The notes under the pieces were generated by a model. The model was not told the DNA's origin and did not search any database. It saw nothing but the letters and a program-made list of their open reading frames with translations. A stretch of DNA of 64,000 nucleotides. Origin: Apostichopus japonicus (Eukaryota > Echinodermata > Holothuroidea > Aspidochirotida > Stichopodidae). Positions 22,833 through 32,939 of the stretch are shown piece after piece. Within the stretch, counting starts at the first letter, position 1. Each line of letters opens with the position of its first letter. Where the stretch lies: NCBI RefSeq assembly GCF_037975245.1, contig NC_092577.1, positions 17,576,898 to 17,640,897 of the forward strand, read 5' to 3'. A program made the translations under genes and the position numbers.

Positions 22833-25339
22833 CTATAATGCACAAAATGACTTCAATTCAATTTTGTTTGGAAATTCACAAATAAACTTCTCATTATTAA
22901 TTTCAACAAGAATACATGAGTACAGAATACTTTGAATATCGATTACCTCATATCTTTCAAACTCCATCTGTACTTTATGAATGTGATCATTGCTCTCGGA
23001 AAAAAAACAGAAAAGGGACAACTATACAAATAAACAGTGGGTTTCCCTAAGATCAAACTTTGCCAAAATACTTCACAGAACCAAACTTGTATGAATATTT
23101 TTACTGGTACTTGATGACACTCTCATTTCTTCTGGTCAATTTTTTATATGGGCTCCCATAAACAAATGAATTACTAGCCTTGAAAAATGTTCTAAGCCAA
23201 ATTTCAACGTTATTTGAGAAAATGTTAACAACTTGTTTTAATGCAGAAAATTCACTGGCAAATAAGCATATTTCTTGTAAACCATCAATTCTGTAAATTC
23301 CTGGAAATACAGTTTGCCATGACTTTGAAAAAGAAACTGAAGTTTTAAGGTTATTTAAATATTCCAATGCTTCAAAATCATTTATACAAAACTACTGACT
23401 CAATATTGGAACAAAATGTAAAAAATGAAATGACTGAACAATGGATAAAGGAAACAATAAATCCGTTCATATCTTCAAAAAGAAAACAATTGTTTACATA
23501 CAAAGGTCCATTGAAACGAACACAGTCAATTAAATGAACCAGCTGATGAACATTCATGGTCATATACCTTAGTGAGTACAAATCTTGAAAATTTGTAACA
23601 AATTCTAACATACACATTTCTGCCAAAGCCAAGTCATCAATTGATACATTATCTTGAGATAACAAGTAAATTGATCTTACTAGCAAACAAAAATGAGTGA
23701 AATAATCACGAGTTAACACCTGTGACAAAATTGGTATTGGGCAATTACGAAACTCTGAAGCTTTCCAATAAGCTAGATCATTCAAAGATCGAGGCACTCT
23801 TGTTATATTGATTGTTGGTTTTATATAAGATAAAGACTCACTTGAGACTTTTGCACGATAGAAAGAAAATGTATTGTTACGATTCTCTACCCCAAACCAA
23901 AGCTTTAATAAAAGCTTCATTACACCTTCACAAACACAGTGCATGTAGTCGATGACCATGCCATCCGCAAAATTAAAGTATTTTAAATACAAAACCAAAA
24001 TGGTCCCTTACATCCATTTGTTACATATGCTTTGTCCTGGTTTTTTTTATCTTACTGACAGTTTCTTTAACATCTGTTAAAATTTGTTCTATGGTGCGTT
24101 TTGGACCAACAGGATCTTCAGTGTTGAAGGGGAAAACATGACAATTGCCTCCACTTTCTGTTCTATATGTTTCCCCAGGTTGCAAACAATGCCAAGAACC
24201 ATGTTTACCATTAAATTGAATGCTATTTGTCACCAAAGACTTACCTGGTAAGTCACATGTACATGAGAGTAAGGCAGCCTTGCATAGAAATTCTTCTCCA
24301 GAAAAATCAGTTAATCTTACACCACTTTCCAACTTTCTCAAATCAAGGAAAAGAGGATTTAAAAAGCTCCACATAATAGGTTTCTTTGGAGAGATCCAAA
24401 TTCCATACATTAACATGTTTTCTCTCGCCTTCCTTTCTGGAATGGGTAGTCATTTACAATCATATATACAGGCCACATGGAAATTTTGGAGCTCTTAAAA
24501 TGGCAACACCATCAGTATTCATAGCGAAAGACAAGTTATTGGGATTATTTAAAAAGCCTGCTTGATACAAATCCTGATATAATTTGGAATCATACACATC
24601 ACGAATACAGTTATGTGTTGTTGTTTTAAGGTGATGAAAACGATGATTTCGGACCTGCTGCGAAAATTCTTTTCGGTTGAACAGTACTTGCAACGGATTT
24701 AGTAAATTGATTTGCACAAAATAAGATACAGCACCTGATACTGTGACATCATTTTTGCAAAGTTCATTACTACAAATCTTGGCACTTTTAGGGATGTGGT
24801 GGTAACAGTTGGAACAGTAGTAATGTACAACTGGTAAGAATGTATACTTGGCCAAGTACTTCTTGAGGCCATGATATGTTCCCATGAGACAATTCCTGTC
24901 TGGCAAAATTAGTTGCAATAAAACAAGAAAGTAATGAATGGTTTCTTGAGAGAGTTTAAAACGAATCATGAAGCATGTTAAAAGTAAAACAATGATGCCA
25001 AGACGCCGTTTTGATCCCGGGTACAACTTCAACTTCTTTGTCACTGTGGCTGGAACATTCTTCTACTTCATCTTCAGCTATCTGAATTATATCATTCCCT
25101 AAAACTGTAATGGGGTCATAGGCGTCTTCAACTAGTTCTCCAAAATGGTTCTCTTTCGCATTGGCATGGAGTTCATTTATTAGATCATCGTCCTTCTGTG
25201 GGAAACAATCCTGAAAATTATCAGGTTGCACATCACGTTCTTCAGTCACCTCACCAACATCATCCATCGAGTATATATTCCCTGAGGCAAAATTATCATC
25301 TGGAGACTCAATACTGCAACTTAAAACAGGATCAGCCAA
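22833..25339 (-). pseudogene. CMC/EnSpm (CACTA)-like transposase remnant
   Basis: Read right to left. An acidic N-terminus (25,339 to about 25,010) is followed by a cysteine cluster (YYCSNCYHHIPKSAKIC, 24.8 kb) and the segment LSFAMNTDGVAI near 24.53 kb. Next come LPGKSLVTNSIQFNGKHGSW (24.2 kb) and the signature MVIDYMHCVCEGVMKLLLKLW (23.95 kb). Further on are VPRSLNDLAYWKASEFRNCP and MNVHQLVHLIDCVRFNGPL, and a C-terminal tail (22,833-23,367) follows. The D-x-M-H segment matches the catalytic D..H region of CMC-superfamily DDE transposases, which cut and paste DNA in the nucleus. There is a frameshift near 25,010 and further breaks near 24,450, 24,010, 23,370 and 23,050, so it is non-functional unless some breaks are introns. 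Terminal repeats of the parent element were not located. Confidence 0.72.
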
Positions 25340-26194
25340 GGAAGTCTTCTTTTTACTGGGTGTTCTGATCTAATAAAACAGAAAGACAACAAAAACACAA
25401 TAGATTACTATCTTACTAAAGCTTAAGCATATCATTTGATTCTGTCAATATTGCAGTTTAGGACATTCATAATTTATTGCAATGTTATAAACAATTGAGT
25501 AGGTAGGTACTAGGCCCAAAAATTATTTGATTTGCAAAATTCAGACAATATACCTGTTATATGCTTAACAATTTAGAAAACTAAAAACATTACATTTCTT
25601 TCTACCACAACAAAAATAACAGTTTTTGACCAAAAATCATCAACAACCGAACGACTGATCCGCTCTCAACCCCAGTCCCCTTGCATCGAGACTGTGTCTT
25701 GAATGAATATACGTAAAACAGTATAGTCTGCAGTATGATACATTTCCGTCACTGCACTGTGTACACAGTTATAATTCATATTGGCCTACAGTACATGTGT
25801 GATGCACCCTGTACGAAACTTTCACTGTTCGATGTTATCGATTAATGACTTCGCAGACATATTCGAACAAACATAGATAGTAGCTCATACAATCATAACA
25901 AACGCTAGTGCTAAATATGTCTAAACCAATTCCAAAGATACGAAAAGCTTCGGGTAATTTTGAACGGGTATATCTTTGTTGAAACGAATGGATGCATACA
26001 TATTTGTAACCTCGAATTTAAGGTTTCTATGGTGAAGACGTATTTCCGACCAATCATGAGCGACTATTTACACACAATTGCACACCTGTTTGGGGAAAAA
26101 TATTCGCAGCCGGAGCGCAAAGGAACAACCCTACGGAGAGGCAGGTGCCACGGGCACCGGAAAGCCCAGTCCGAGCCCCATCCGGGACGCATAA
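25340..26194. other. Flank of the transposase remnant up to the DIRS body
   Basis: A+T-rich with short ORFs only. DIRS Gag similarity starts between about 26,100 and 26,195, so the right edge of the inserted block is near 26.1 kb. No terminal repeat could be fixed. Confidence 0.5.
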
Positions 26195-27700
26195 CAGAGA
26201 ACCTGCGGCCGGAGGGTCGCTGACAAACCAGAGCCGGTCCCGGAGCGGGGACCGAGAGCGACAGCCGATACGACCCCCTGTTGGGATCCCAATCCGGGAC
26301 AGCAGAGGAAGAGATACCACACACAAACCAGCCAGAAACGCACCAGATCACGGTCCCGATCTCCCAGGCGAGGCACTAGGAGGGGATGGTCACCAGCCTC
26401 AGACCAATCATCTGACTCCTCCGACGATGGCTACAGAAGGGCAAAGAGGAGGTATCGGCCCAACAAACAACGCCACGAGGAAGAACCACCGTGGCTGGCC
26501 CAACTAACAGGCCTCCTGAAACCGCTCTTGGAGAGAGAGCAACAGAGAGCCGGAGTGGAGACAGAAGTTGGGAGCCGGAGGGTAGCAACCACGACCAGTG
26601 CGGTCCCGGTGCAACCACCGACCCAGGAACCGGAGGCAGTCGTTCTCGGTGAGGACACTCTTGACTGCAGAGCCTCTGTAAACCTCTCGGGATTGGAAGA
26701 CGAATCCGACAATCCCCCGGAGTTCGAGTCCCTAGAGGACATATTCACAGGTAGCCTCGAGGAGGAGGAAATCCCCATGGCGGGAGGTACATTGCCCCCG
26801 GAACTCACGATGCGGGCGGCGGACATCTTCCGGAAACACCTGGGTTTCGAAGAGTCACCTGACATGCCATCTTAACTAACTCGGGTCTCAAAACTGACGG
26901 CTACAGGGGAGGTCACAAACCGACCAAGATCCACCATGCCAGTCGACGCCTCGTGCTATGATAGGTTCGAGGCAAACGCAGATAAGAATAGATGGACTGC
27001 GTTCCCAGCCAAAGCAGAACGATCTATCAGGGTTCCAGATGACGCTTGGAAAGCCCTCTTCAAATGCCCATCCATTCCACAGGAGGCTAAAGAAAAGCTG
27101 AGGTCGGAACAAGGATCCTCATCTGCACATATCTTCAGAAACCCTAACCAGAAGAAGTTAGAGGAGCTACCGGTCGACGTGGACGTAGCTGCACGCTCCG
27201 GGATGAAGTTTACCTCCGTCCTCATGCTCACCGCGGAGGTACTGATGATACACCACCAGCAGATCCCCCAGGACGACAACCATGTGTCCAGAAACGAAGC
27301 CGGTCAGCTACTGCTACTCCTGGGGCCGCTCGTGAGACTGGCGTTCGACAACTTCGCCCGAGTCGCCACACGTCCAGTGAAGGCCAGAAGGGAGAATGTT
27401 GTATCCTCCATCCGCTGGCCATCGGTGGAAGCCAAGGCGAGGATGTTAGCCTTACCCTCCCTTGGAGATGACCTGTTCGCTGGCAACTTTCAACAGAAGT
27501 TACAGGAAGAAATCTCACGTAGAGAAACTCTGGCTAAATCAAAATTCCGTTCATCAGATAGATTCAGAACGAGACCATACCGTCCGAGAGAAACCAGGCC
27601 AGCCAGAGGGGGCGGAGGAACCTCTCTCAGAACACCCGCAAGAGGGGCCCCATGGGGCAGAGGAGGGGGAACAACCAGTCGTCCACATCGTCCATGGTGA
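26195..27700 (+). pseudogene. DIRS ORF1 (Gag-like), interrupted by one stop
   Basis: One frame runs from 26,195 to 27,700 with a single in-frame TAA at 26,873-26,875. The N-terminal part is arginine/serine-rich (RTRSRSRSPRRG, then SDQSSDSSDDGY), followed by an acidic linker. The conserved core starts MPVDASCYDRFEANADKNRW (26,936) and includes CPSIPQEAKEKL and QVSRNEAGQLLLLLGPL-like text. The C-terminus is RG-rich. The core is shared with the second copy at 42.8-43.2 kb. Gag-like ORF1 proteins of DIRS elements are thought to package the RNA. The basic tails fit nucleic-acid binding. The cysteine-rich N-terminus seen at 42,417 is absent here. Confidence 0.8.
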
Positions 27701-27829
27701 ACGAGAGGCACAGGCAGAGGCCTGACGACGACTCGACGGGACAGCGACCGCTCCTCCGCTAGACCGCCGTTCGCCGCCCGGCCCTGGGGGTGCCCACCTC
27801 ACCGCGGCACTTCCGCAAGTGGGGGGAGA

Positions 27830-29112
27830 CTAACATACAACACCCACGGTCCCCGTCCAAGAAGCGGCGCTAGAGGGGGAAATTTCAGCCCTGCTGGCAA
27901 AGTGGGCAATTGTAGAGGTATCGGGAGAGGCGGGACCCCTCTTCCGGTCCTCTCTTTTTCTAACAAGAAAACGGGACGGATCTTGGCATCCCATCTTAAA
28001 CTTAAAACCCCTGAACAAGAATTGCATAGATCCAAAACGTTTCCGCATTGAAACACTAAATTTAATGCTACCCCTACTCAGAAAGGGCATGTGGGCTGCA
28101 AACGTGGACTTAAAAGACGCCTACTTACACATACCGATACACCGACACCATCAACGGTACCTAGGCTTCCAATACGACGGAAGGGATTCACATTCACATT
28201 CACATTCAGGGCACTTCCGTTCGGCCTTTAAACGGCACCAAGAGCCTTGACAAGAGTGGCGGGAACTGTAATCTCCCATCTCAGAAAAGGAGGAGTACGG
28301 CCATACGCATACCTCGACGAATGGCTCATAGTAGGAGAGTCGGAGTCGAACGCGTCAGACAACGTACAAAAGACGGTAAGAACCCCTCAGGAGCTGGGTT
28401 GGATAATCAACGAAACAAAGTCACAGCTGACCCCAACACAGACGATCCAGTTCCTGGAGGCAATACTAGACTTTACAACAGGGATAGCCAGTCCCTCAGA
28501 ACAGAGGATCGAGGCAGTCAGAACGACCACAGCCCAAATCCTATCACTACAAGAGTCACCCACATACTACACATGCGCCCACTGCAACTTCACCTGCAAA
28601 AGACGACCAATCTACAAAACCTAGACAAGACAGCGCCGATCCCCCGGTCGGAAGAGATCACACCTCACCTGCAATGGTGGCACGACACGGAGAACTGGGA
28701 CCAAGGGGTTCCCTTCATCGTGAATCTGCCAATGACATCGGTCACGACGGACGTCTCACTGACAGGGTGGGGAGCCCACTGCAACAACCTAACAGCTTGG
28801 GGGACGTGGTCCCTAGTAGAGAAAACATGGCATATCAACTTACTAGAGATGTTGGCTGTCAAACGGGCCATAGAGTCGTTCCACGAGAACGTGCAGAACA
28901 CAGCGACCACCGTCTTCACAGACAATACCTCCGTAGTAGCATACATAAACAGACAAGGAGGCACCCACTCCGAGAGTCTATGTCAGCTGGCCTGGGAAGT
29001 CCTAATGAAAGCCAAGGACTCCGGCATGACACTACGAGCATCCCATATCGCCGGCAAATTTAATGTGATGGCCGATGCCCTGTCCAGAGGACAGATGGAC
29101 CCCAACGAGTAG
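27830..29112 (+). pseudogene. DIRS reverse transcriptase and RNase H, frameshifted
   Basis: RT motifs begin about 27,990 (ILNLKPLNKN), then LLRKGMWAANVDLKDAYLHI (28,080), a repeat-expanded CACATT tract near 28,190 that disturbs the frame, and AYLDEWLIVG (about 28,310). RNase H follows to 29,112 (VTTDVSLTGWGAHCNN, FTDNTSVVAYINRQGG, HIAGKFNVMADALSRG). The catalytic box reads YLDE where the second copy at 44.18 kb keeps YLDD, so one metal-binding aspartate is replaced. At least three frame changes are present (28.2, 28.3 and 28.5 kb). It would have copied the element's RNA into DNA and removed the RNA strand, but it cannot act now. Confidence 0.82.
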
Positions 29113-29163
29113 GCACAATCCCAATAAACGTGCAACAGGATCTTCAAAGTCCTCGGCAGACCG

Positions 29164-29958
29164 ATGGTGGACCTGTTTGCGACGGCGGAGAACGCCAAAC
29201 TTCAGATCTTCTGCTCCAGACGGTTCCACCCCAGGGCGCACCACATCGACGCCGTGTCCTTCCCATGGGACTATCATGGGACTACCGCTATCCACCGCGG
29301 CTTTGCAGATGGGTCCACCCCGGGCAACAACAGGGACATCGCCCAGCTCATCAGGGGGATGGCAAACAGGCGTCCTCGGACCAGACGGCTCGCCCCTCGT
29401 GGAGTCTATCAGCAGTACTGCAGGCACTCACTAAATCACCTACGAACCATTGGTTTCAGCCTCGCTGGCAGCCCTTACTAAGAAAACCCTTTTCCTGATC
29501 GCCCTCGCGTCAACAAGAAGGAGCTGTCTTCATGCTCTGTCTACGAAACAGAACCATATCAGGTTTGAGAACCACGGGGTGAGAATGGTCCCCGATTCCG
29601 TCCTTCATAGCCAAGAACCAGGTCCCACCCTTCCTGCCGGGGGACATCTTTATCCCCGAAATAAAGACGCTCTCCTCAGTCGCAAACAACCACGTCCTTG
29701 TTCATACTACCCAGAGCACCTTATTCAGCGGCGTCTAAGGACACTCTTTCTCGGTGGCTGACAGAGATTATTCGCCCCTTCGCAGTTGGCACGACTACAC
29801 CGAGAGCCCACGACATTAGAGGAGTAGCGGCTTCGACAGCTCTCTTTGCAGGGGTCCCAATAAAGGACAACCTTAAGGCAGCAGCTTGGCGGACACCAAC
29901 GACGTTCGTCGCCTTTCAGACTCATTACAGGCTGAGGCGGCATTTTGTAGCGCGGTGA
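29164..29958 (+). pseudogene. DIRS post-RNase H region and tyrosine recombinase
   Basis: MVDLFATAENAKLQIFCSRR (29,164) is the segment that follows RNase H in DIRS polyproteins. The recombinase follows in shifted frames. An arginine-containing LIALASTRRSCLHAL (29,500) resembles the first catalytic box. The C-terminal frame (29,698-29,958) has HDIRGVAAS (H-x-x-R box) and a tyrosine in FQTHYRL, the expected nucleophile. Tyrosine recombinases integrate the circular DNA intermediate of DIRS elements and leave no target duplication. The C-terminal catalytic residues look intact but upstream frames are broken near 29,480 and 29,690. Confidence 0.82.
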
Positions 29959-30022
29959 TGCGAGGTCCGGCGGGTACTAGGTCCCACCCCTCGGGCCTCC
30001 CACCATCGGACAGTGCCACTCC

Positions 30023-30103
30023 GTGCTAAGGTTGTGGGGAGACAGGTAAGCGAGGAGCGAAGTAAATATTCCAATATTTACGAGTGACGAGCTTACCTGT
30101 CTC
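30023..30103. repeat. DIRS internal complementary region (ICR)
   Basis: The left half (30,023-30,070) is the near-perfect complement of the element's left end at 19,476. The right half (30,073-30,103, ATATTTACGAGTGACGAGC) carries the complementary version of the right end at about 38,870-38,900. The two halves also pair with each other (GACAGGTAAGC / GCTTACCTGTC). The ICR is the template that lets DIRS elements rebuild both ends during circle formation. Its match to both distant ends supports assigning those ends to one element. Confidence 0.85.
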
Positions 30104-30465
30104 CATTCCCGCCTCCCTCCCCCGAGGGGGTGGAACACAGCCAGACGGAGGAGCGGTCGCACTGACTTGACAAAACACCTTCCAGCACAGGCCAAGAGAC
30201 CTGAGGAAAGGAGGTGCCACTACCAAACGAGACCTCGTGCGATCACCTATTGTTACCGGTGAGTTCATTGTAAAGATAGTTTTATCTTGACCGGTAGTAA
30301 CCGATAGTAACTTGTAGTAACCGGTAGTAACTCGAAGTAACTTAGGGCCACTATGAGTAACTTGGAGAATAGTGTCTTAAAAGTGTATATATATATATAT
30401 ATATATATACATATATACATATATACATATATACATATAAATATACATATACATATACATATACA
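30104..30465 (+). other. DIRS 3' region up to the Gypsy insertion
   Basis: Noncoding. It includes a 10-bp tandem repeat at about 30,286-30,340 and an AT-rich microsatellite from 30,383. DIRS sequence resumes beyond the Gypsy element at 38,430 and leads to the right ITR. Confidence 0.6.
30286..30340. repeat. 10-bp tandem repeat (CCGGTAGTAA)n
   Basis: About five units, varying as CCGATAGTAA, CTTGTAGTAA, CCGGTAGTAA and CTCGAAGTAA. Confidence 0.85.
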
Positions 30466-30467
30466 TA
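30383..30467. repeat. AT / ATATAC microsatellite
   Basis: (TA)n followed by (CATATA)n up to the Gypsy 5' LTR. A pure (AT)n continues directly after the 3' LTR at 38,395, so the retrotransposon landed inside this microsatellite. Confidence 0.9.
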
Positions 30468-31309
30468 TAACGCTCGGGCCGACCTCTGGCCAAGGTCGTG
30501 CGGAGCGTATGGGGAGCAGTGGCGGAGCCCTGCGGAGCGGCTCTCCGGGTTAATCCCTTGGCTTAGGTATTCCCTTTGTTACTGTAGTAATAGTAGGATT
30601 AGCCGCGCGCTGCATAGACCATTGTTTGCCGCTATGCGGATTATCCGCCATCACAAACGTTATGGTAATATTCATTACGTAACAGTATGTCGTACGATCG
30701 TAAAATTCATTCATGTGGGATGGGTGCAGATGTTTTTAGCTAATGTTCTATTAAGGGTTTAAAATGTATTTCGTTTTCGGGGGGATTATCCGACCTTAGG
30801 AAAGCTGCACTCTTTTATCAACCATTCTTAGTCAAAGAGACCCATTGTAAATTTATGTAAATTAGATCCCGTATATAAGGATGTTTTCGAAGGAAATAGG
30901 GGACACCTTAATCGAGTTCTTGAACAGCAAGGTCTATAGCGTTGTTTGGTATTTTGGCAGGTTTACGCCCTGAAGCCAATACCATTTAGAGCAGGCCTCT
31001 GAAGCTGTATTTCATCGTTTTTCTTTTACTTCTCGCCGTATTTTTCTGTTACTTCTTAGAGCATTTGAGAGCTGATTTATTTATCCTTGTTTAGGACGAA
31101 GAAGTCCATTTACGTTTATTTTAATAGTCAGTTGCGGAAATAAACCGTTTTATACTTACCTGGATTGTTTGGATAATTTCTACTTGTGTTTGACTCCACG
31201 CTATTTCGCCGACTTTGTGGCCAATCAAAATACAACACCATCGGCCAAGGATCCTAACCTGCCGGCCTAACGCTACCCAATGTCAACCCCCACCCCCAAA
31301 ATCGTTACA
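30466..31309 (+). repeat. Gypsy 5' LTR (844 bp)
   Basis: Begins TATAACGCTCGG (the 3' copy begins TGTAACG) and ends CGTTACA. It contains a TATA box (GTATATAAGG, 30,871-30,880) and a polyadenylation signal AATAAA (31,139-31,144), so transcription would start near 30,900. It has a 137-bp segment (30,549-30,685) that is absent from the 3' LTR. Confidence 0.93.
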
Positions 31310-31310
31310 C

Positions 31311-31328
31311 TGGTGGCAACGGTGGGAT
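31311..31328 (+). promoter_or_regulatory. Primer binding site, tRNA-Leu type
   Basis: TGGTGGCAACGGTGGGAT starts one base after the LTR. It is the complement of a tRNA 3' end including CCA, and resembles tRNA-Leu 3' ends. Priming of minus-strand synthesis is the established role. Confidence 0.8.
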
Positions 31329-31364
31329 TATCAAGACGGAATAGCTGGACCAGCTCGTAAAAAA

Positions 31365-32939
31365 ATGGCAAGTACAAAACCTTCTGACGAACATTTTTCT
31401 GACCGTAGAAAGGTTATTTTAGAGGAAATAGAGTTCCTTAAGGAAGAATGTGAGAGGATGATTCCGCTCGTGAAAGACAGTCATTCAGGCGATGAAGTTG
31501 AGGATGCAGATGAAGACATTTCTTCTCCCTCCAGTGATAAGTACATGAAACTACCAGGCACCAAACCCCATGTGATAGATGAAGGGTTCTTGCCGAGTCA
31601 GGGTAGAAGGCACCATTCGGAGCCCACTGTCCGTGCGGAAAAACGAGACCATTCGGACTCTGTTTTCCAGCACCGGTACCGAGACCAGCCGGACTCAACC
31701 GGGACTCATCAGAAAAGGAGTGGAATTGAAAGGCAAAGACAGGTTCACACGGACTTTGCACCTGTGACAGGCAAAGGGGGCCAAGGTAATAGGTACCAGT
31801 CGGAACCTTGCACCTTTGCGGAGGATGTAGACTTCCATCGTAGTCGTATTCCCCCGTACCGGGTTCGGAACCAACCGGATTCCTCCGGGGCCCATGACAC
31901 AGCTGCAGACAGGAGGAGGACAGAAATCGGTTCAGGAGCTCAACGATTGGGGAGCGGAGGAACAGCCGACTCTCGAGCACTTCAACACGATACCCCTCCT
32001 GAAGATGTTTACTTGCAAGATCCTGGGAGATATGCACCAAGGGATCGAGAGCACCCAGCCGAGCTTACGAGGGATGAGCATTTACACTCCCAGCGTCCCA
32101 GAGAACTGGAACGTTCTTCCAAAACCCGACCAAATATGCTCCCCGAGAAATTCGACGGCTTGCAGCCCTGGGACAGTTACATATCACACTTCGAGAGTGT
32201 TTCGGACATTAATGGGTGGAACCTATGTGAAAAGGCAAAGTACTTGAAGGCAAGTTTGAAGGGAGATGCTCTGGAGACGCTGGCAGACCTCTCCAGTACC
32301 AAGATGGATTTCGAAACCCTCAGCACCGCCCTAGAGACAAGGTTTGGGCATGCACATAAAGGTCCTTTATTCCGAGCTCAGCTGACTATGAGGACAAGGG
32401 AGAGAGGAGAATCTGTCCAACAGCTGGCACAAGCTATCAGGAAGCTTGTAAGTTATGCATACCCTACACTTAACAGTAAAGCTAGAGACGATATTGCACT
32501 CGAACATTTCAGAAATGCCCTCAACGACATGGAACTTCAAAGAGCTGTGTTCATGTCAAAACCAACATCACTAGCGGAAGCAGTGGCAATTGCAGCGGAA
32601 ACAGAGTCATTCCACCGGGCACAACAGACAAACCACTTGAAGCAACGCGGTAACGTGAGGCAGGTCGTGGGAGATGCTACAGAGGATAAGTCAGAATCAC
32701 TCGGTATGGCCCAGATCGTACAGATGCTCAAGGAGATGAAGAGCACTTTAACTGAGCTTAAGGACTGGCAACAGTCGGTGAAAAGAGGGGAAGGTGGAGC
32801 AGGTGGACGAAGGAACAGAAGGAATGCCTCGAGGGAATGTTATAACTGCGGTGAACTTGGCCATTTCAAGTACGAATGTCCTCACCCTCTGAAGACGGCT
32901 CCTCCGAACCAGGGAAACGGACGGGAGTCGGGTCAGTAG
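31365..32939 (+). CDS. gag: Gypsy Gag polyprotein
   Basis: 524 codons from the ATG after the primer site (MASTKPSDEHF), the first good start downstream of the LTR. The N-terminal ~250 residues are charged and low in complexity. From about residue 255 a retrotransposon Gag domain is recognisable (LPEKFDGLQPWDSYISHFES, then LKGDALETLADL). A CCHC zinc knuckle, C-x2-C-x4-H-x4-C (CYNCGELGHFKYEC), lies at about residues 492-505, as expected for nucleocapsid RNA binding. The frame ends in TAG at 32,937-32,939 and overlaps pol by 64 bp in the -1 frame. A slippery heptamer sits in the overlap. The frame is intact. Confidence 0.92.
   Translation: MASTKPSDEHFSDRRKVILEEIEFLKEECERMIPLVKDSHSGDEVEDADEDISSPSSDKYMKLPGTKPHVIDEGFLPSQGRRHHSEPTVRAEKRDHSDSVFQHRYRDQPDSTGTHQKRSGIERQRQVHTDFAPVTGKGGQGNRYQSEPCTFAEDVDFHRSRIPPYRVRNQPDSSGAHDTAADRRRTEIGSGAQRLGSGGTADSRALQHDTPPEDVYLQDPGRYAPRDREHPAELTRDEHLHSQRPRELERSSKTRPNMLPEKFDGLQPWDSYISHFESVSDINGWNLCEKAKYLKASLKGDALETLADLSSTKMDFETLSTALETRFGHAHKGPLFRAQLTMRTRERGESVQQLAQAIRKLVSYAYPTLNSKARDDIALEHFRNALNDMELQRAVFMSKPTSLAEAVAIAAETESFHRAQQTNHLKQRGNVRQVVGDATEDKSESLGMAQIVQMLKEMKSTLTELKDWQQSVKRGEGGAGGRRNRRNASRECYNCGELGHFKYECPHPLKTAPPNQGNGRESGQ

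Noticed and set aside
26054-30268. Many long antisense and out-of-frame ORFs
   Set aside because: GC-rich shadows of the DIRS Gag, RT and recombinase frames.
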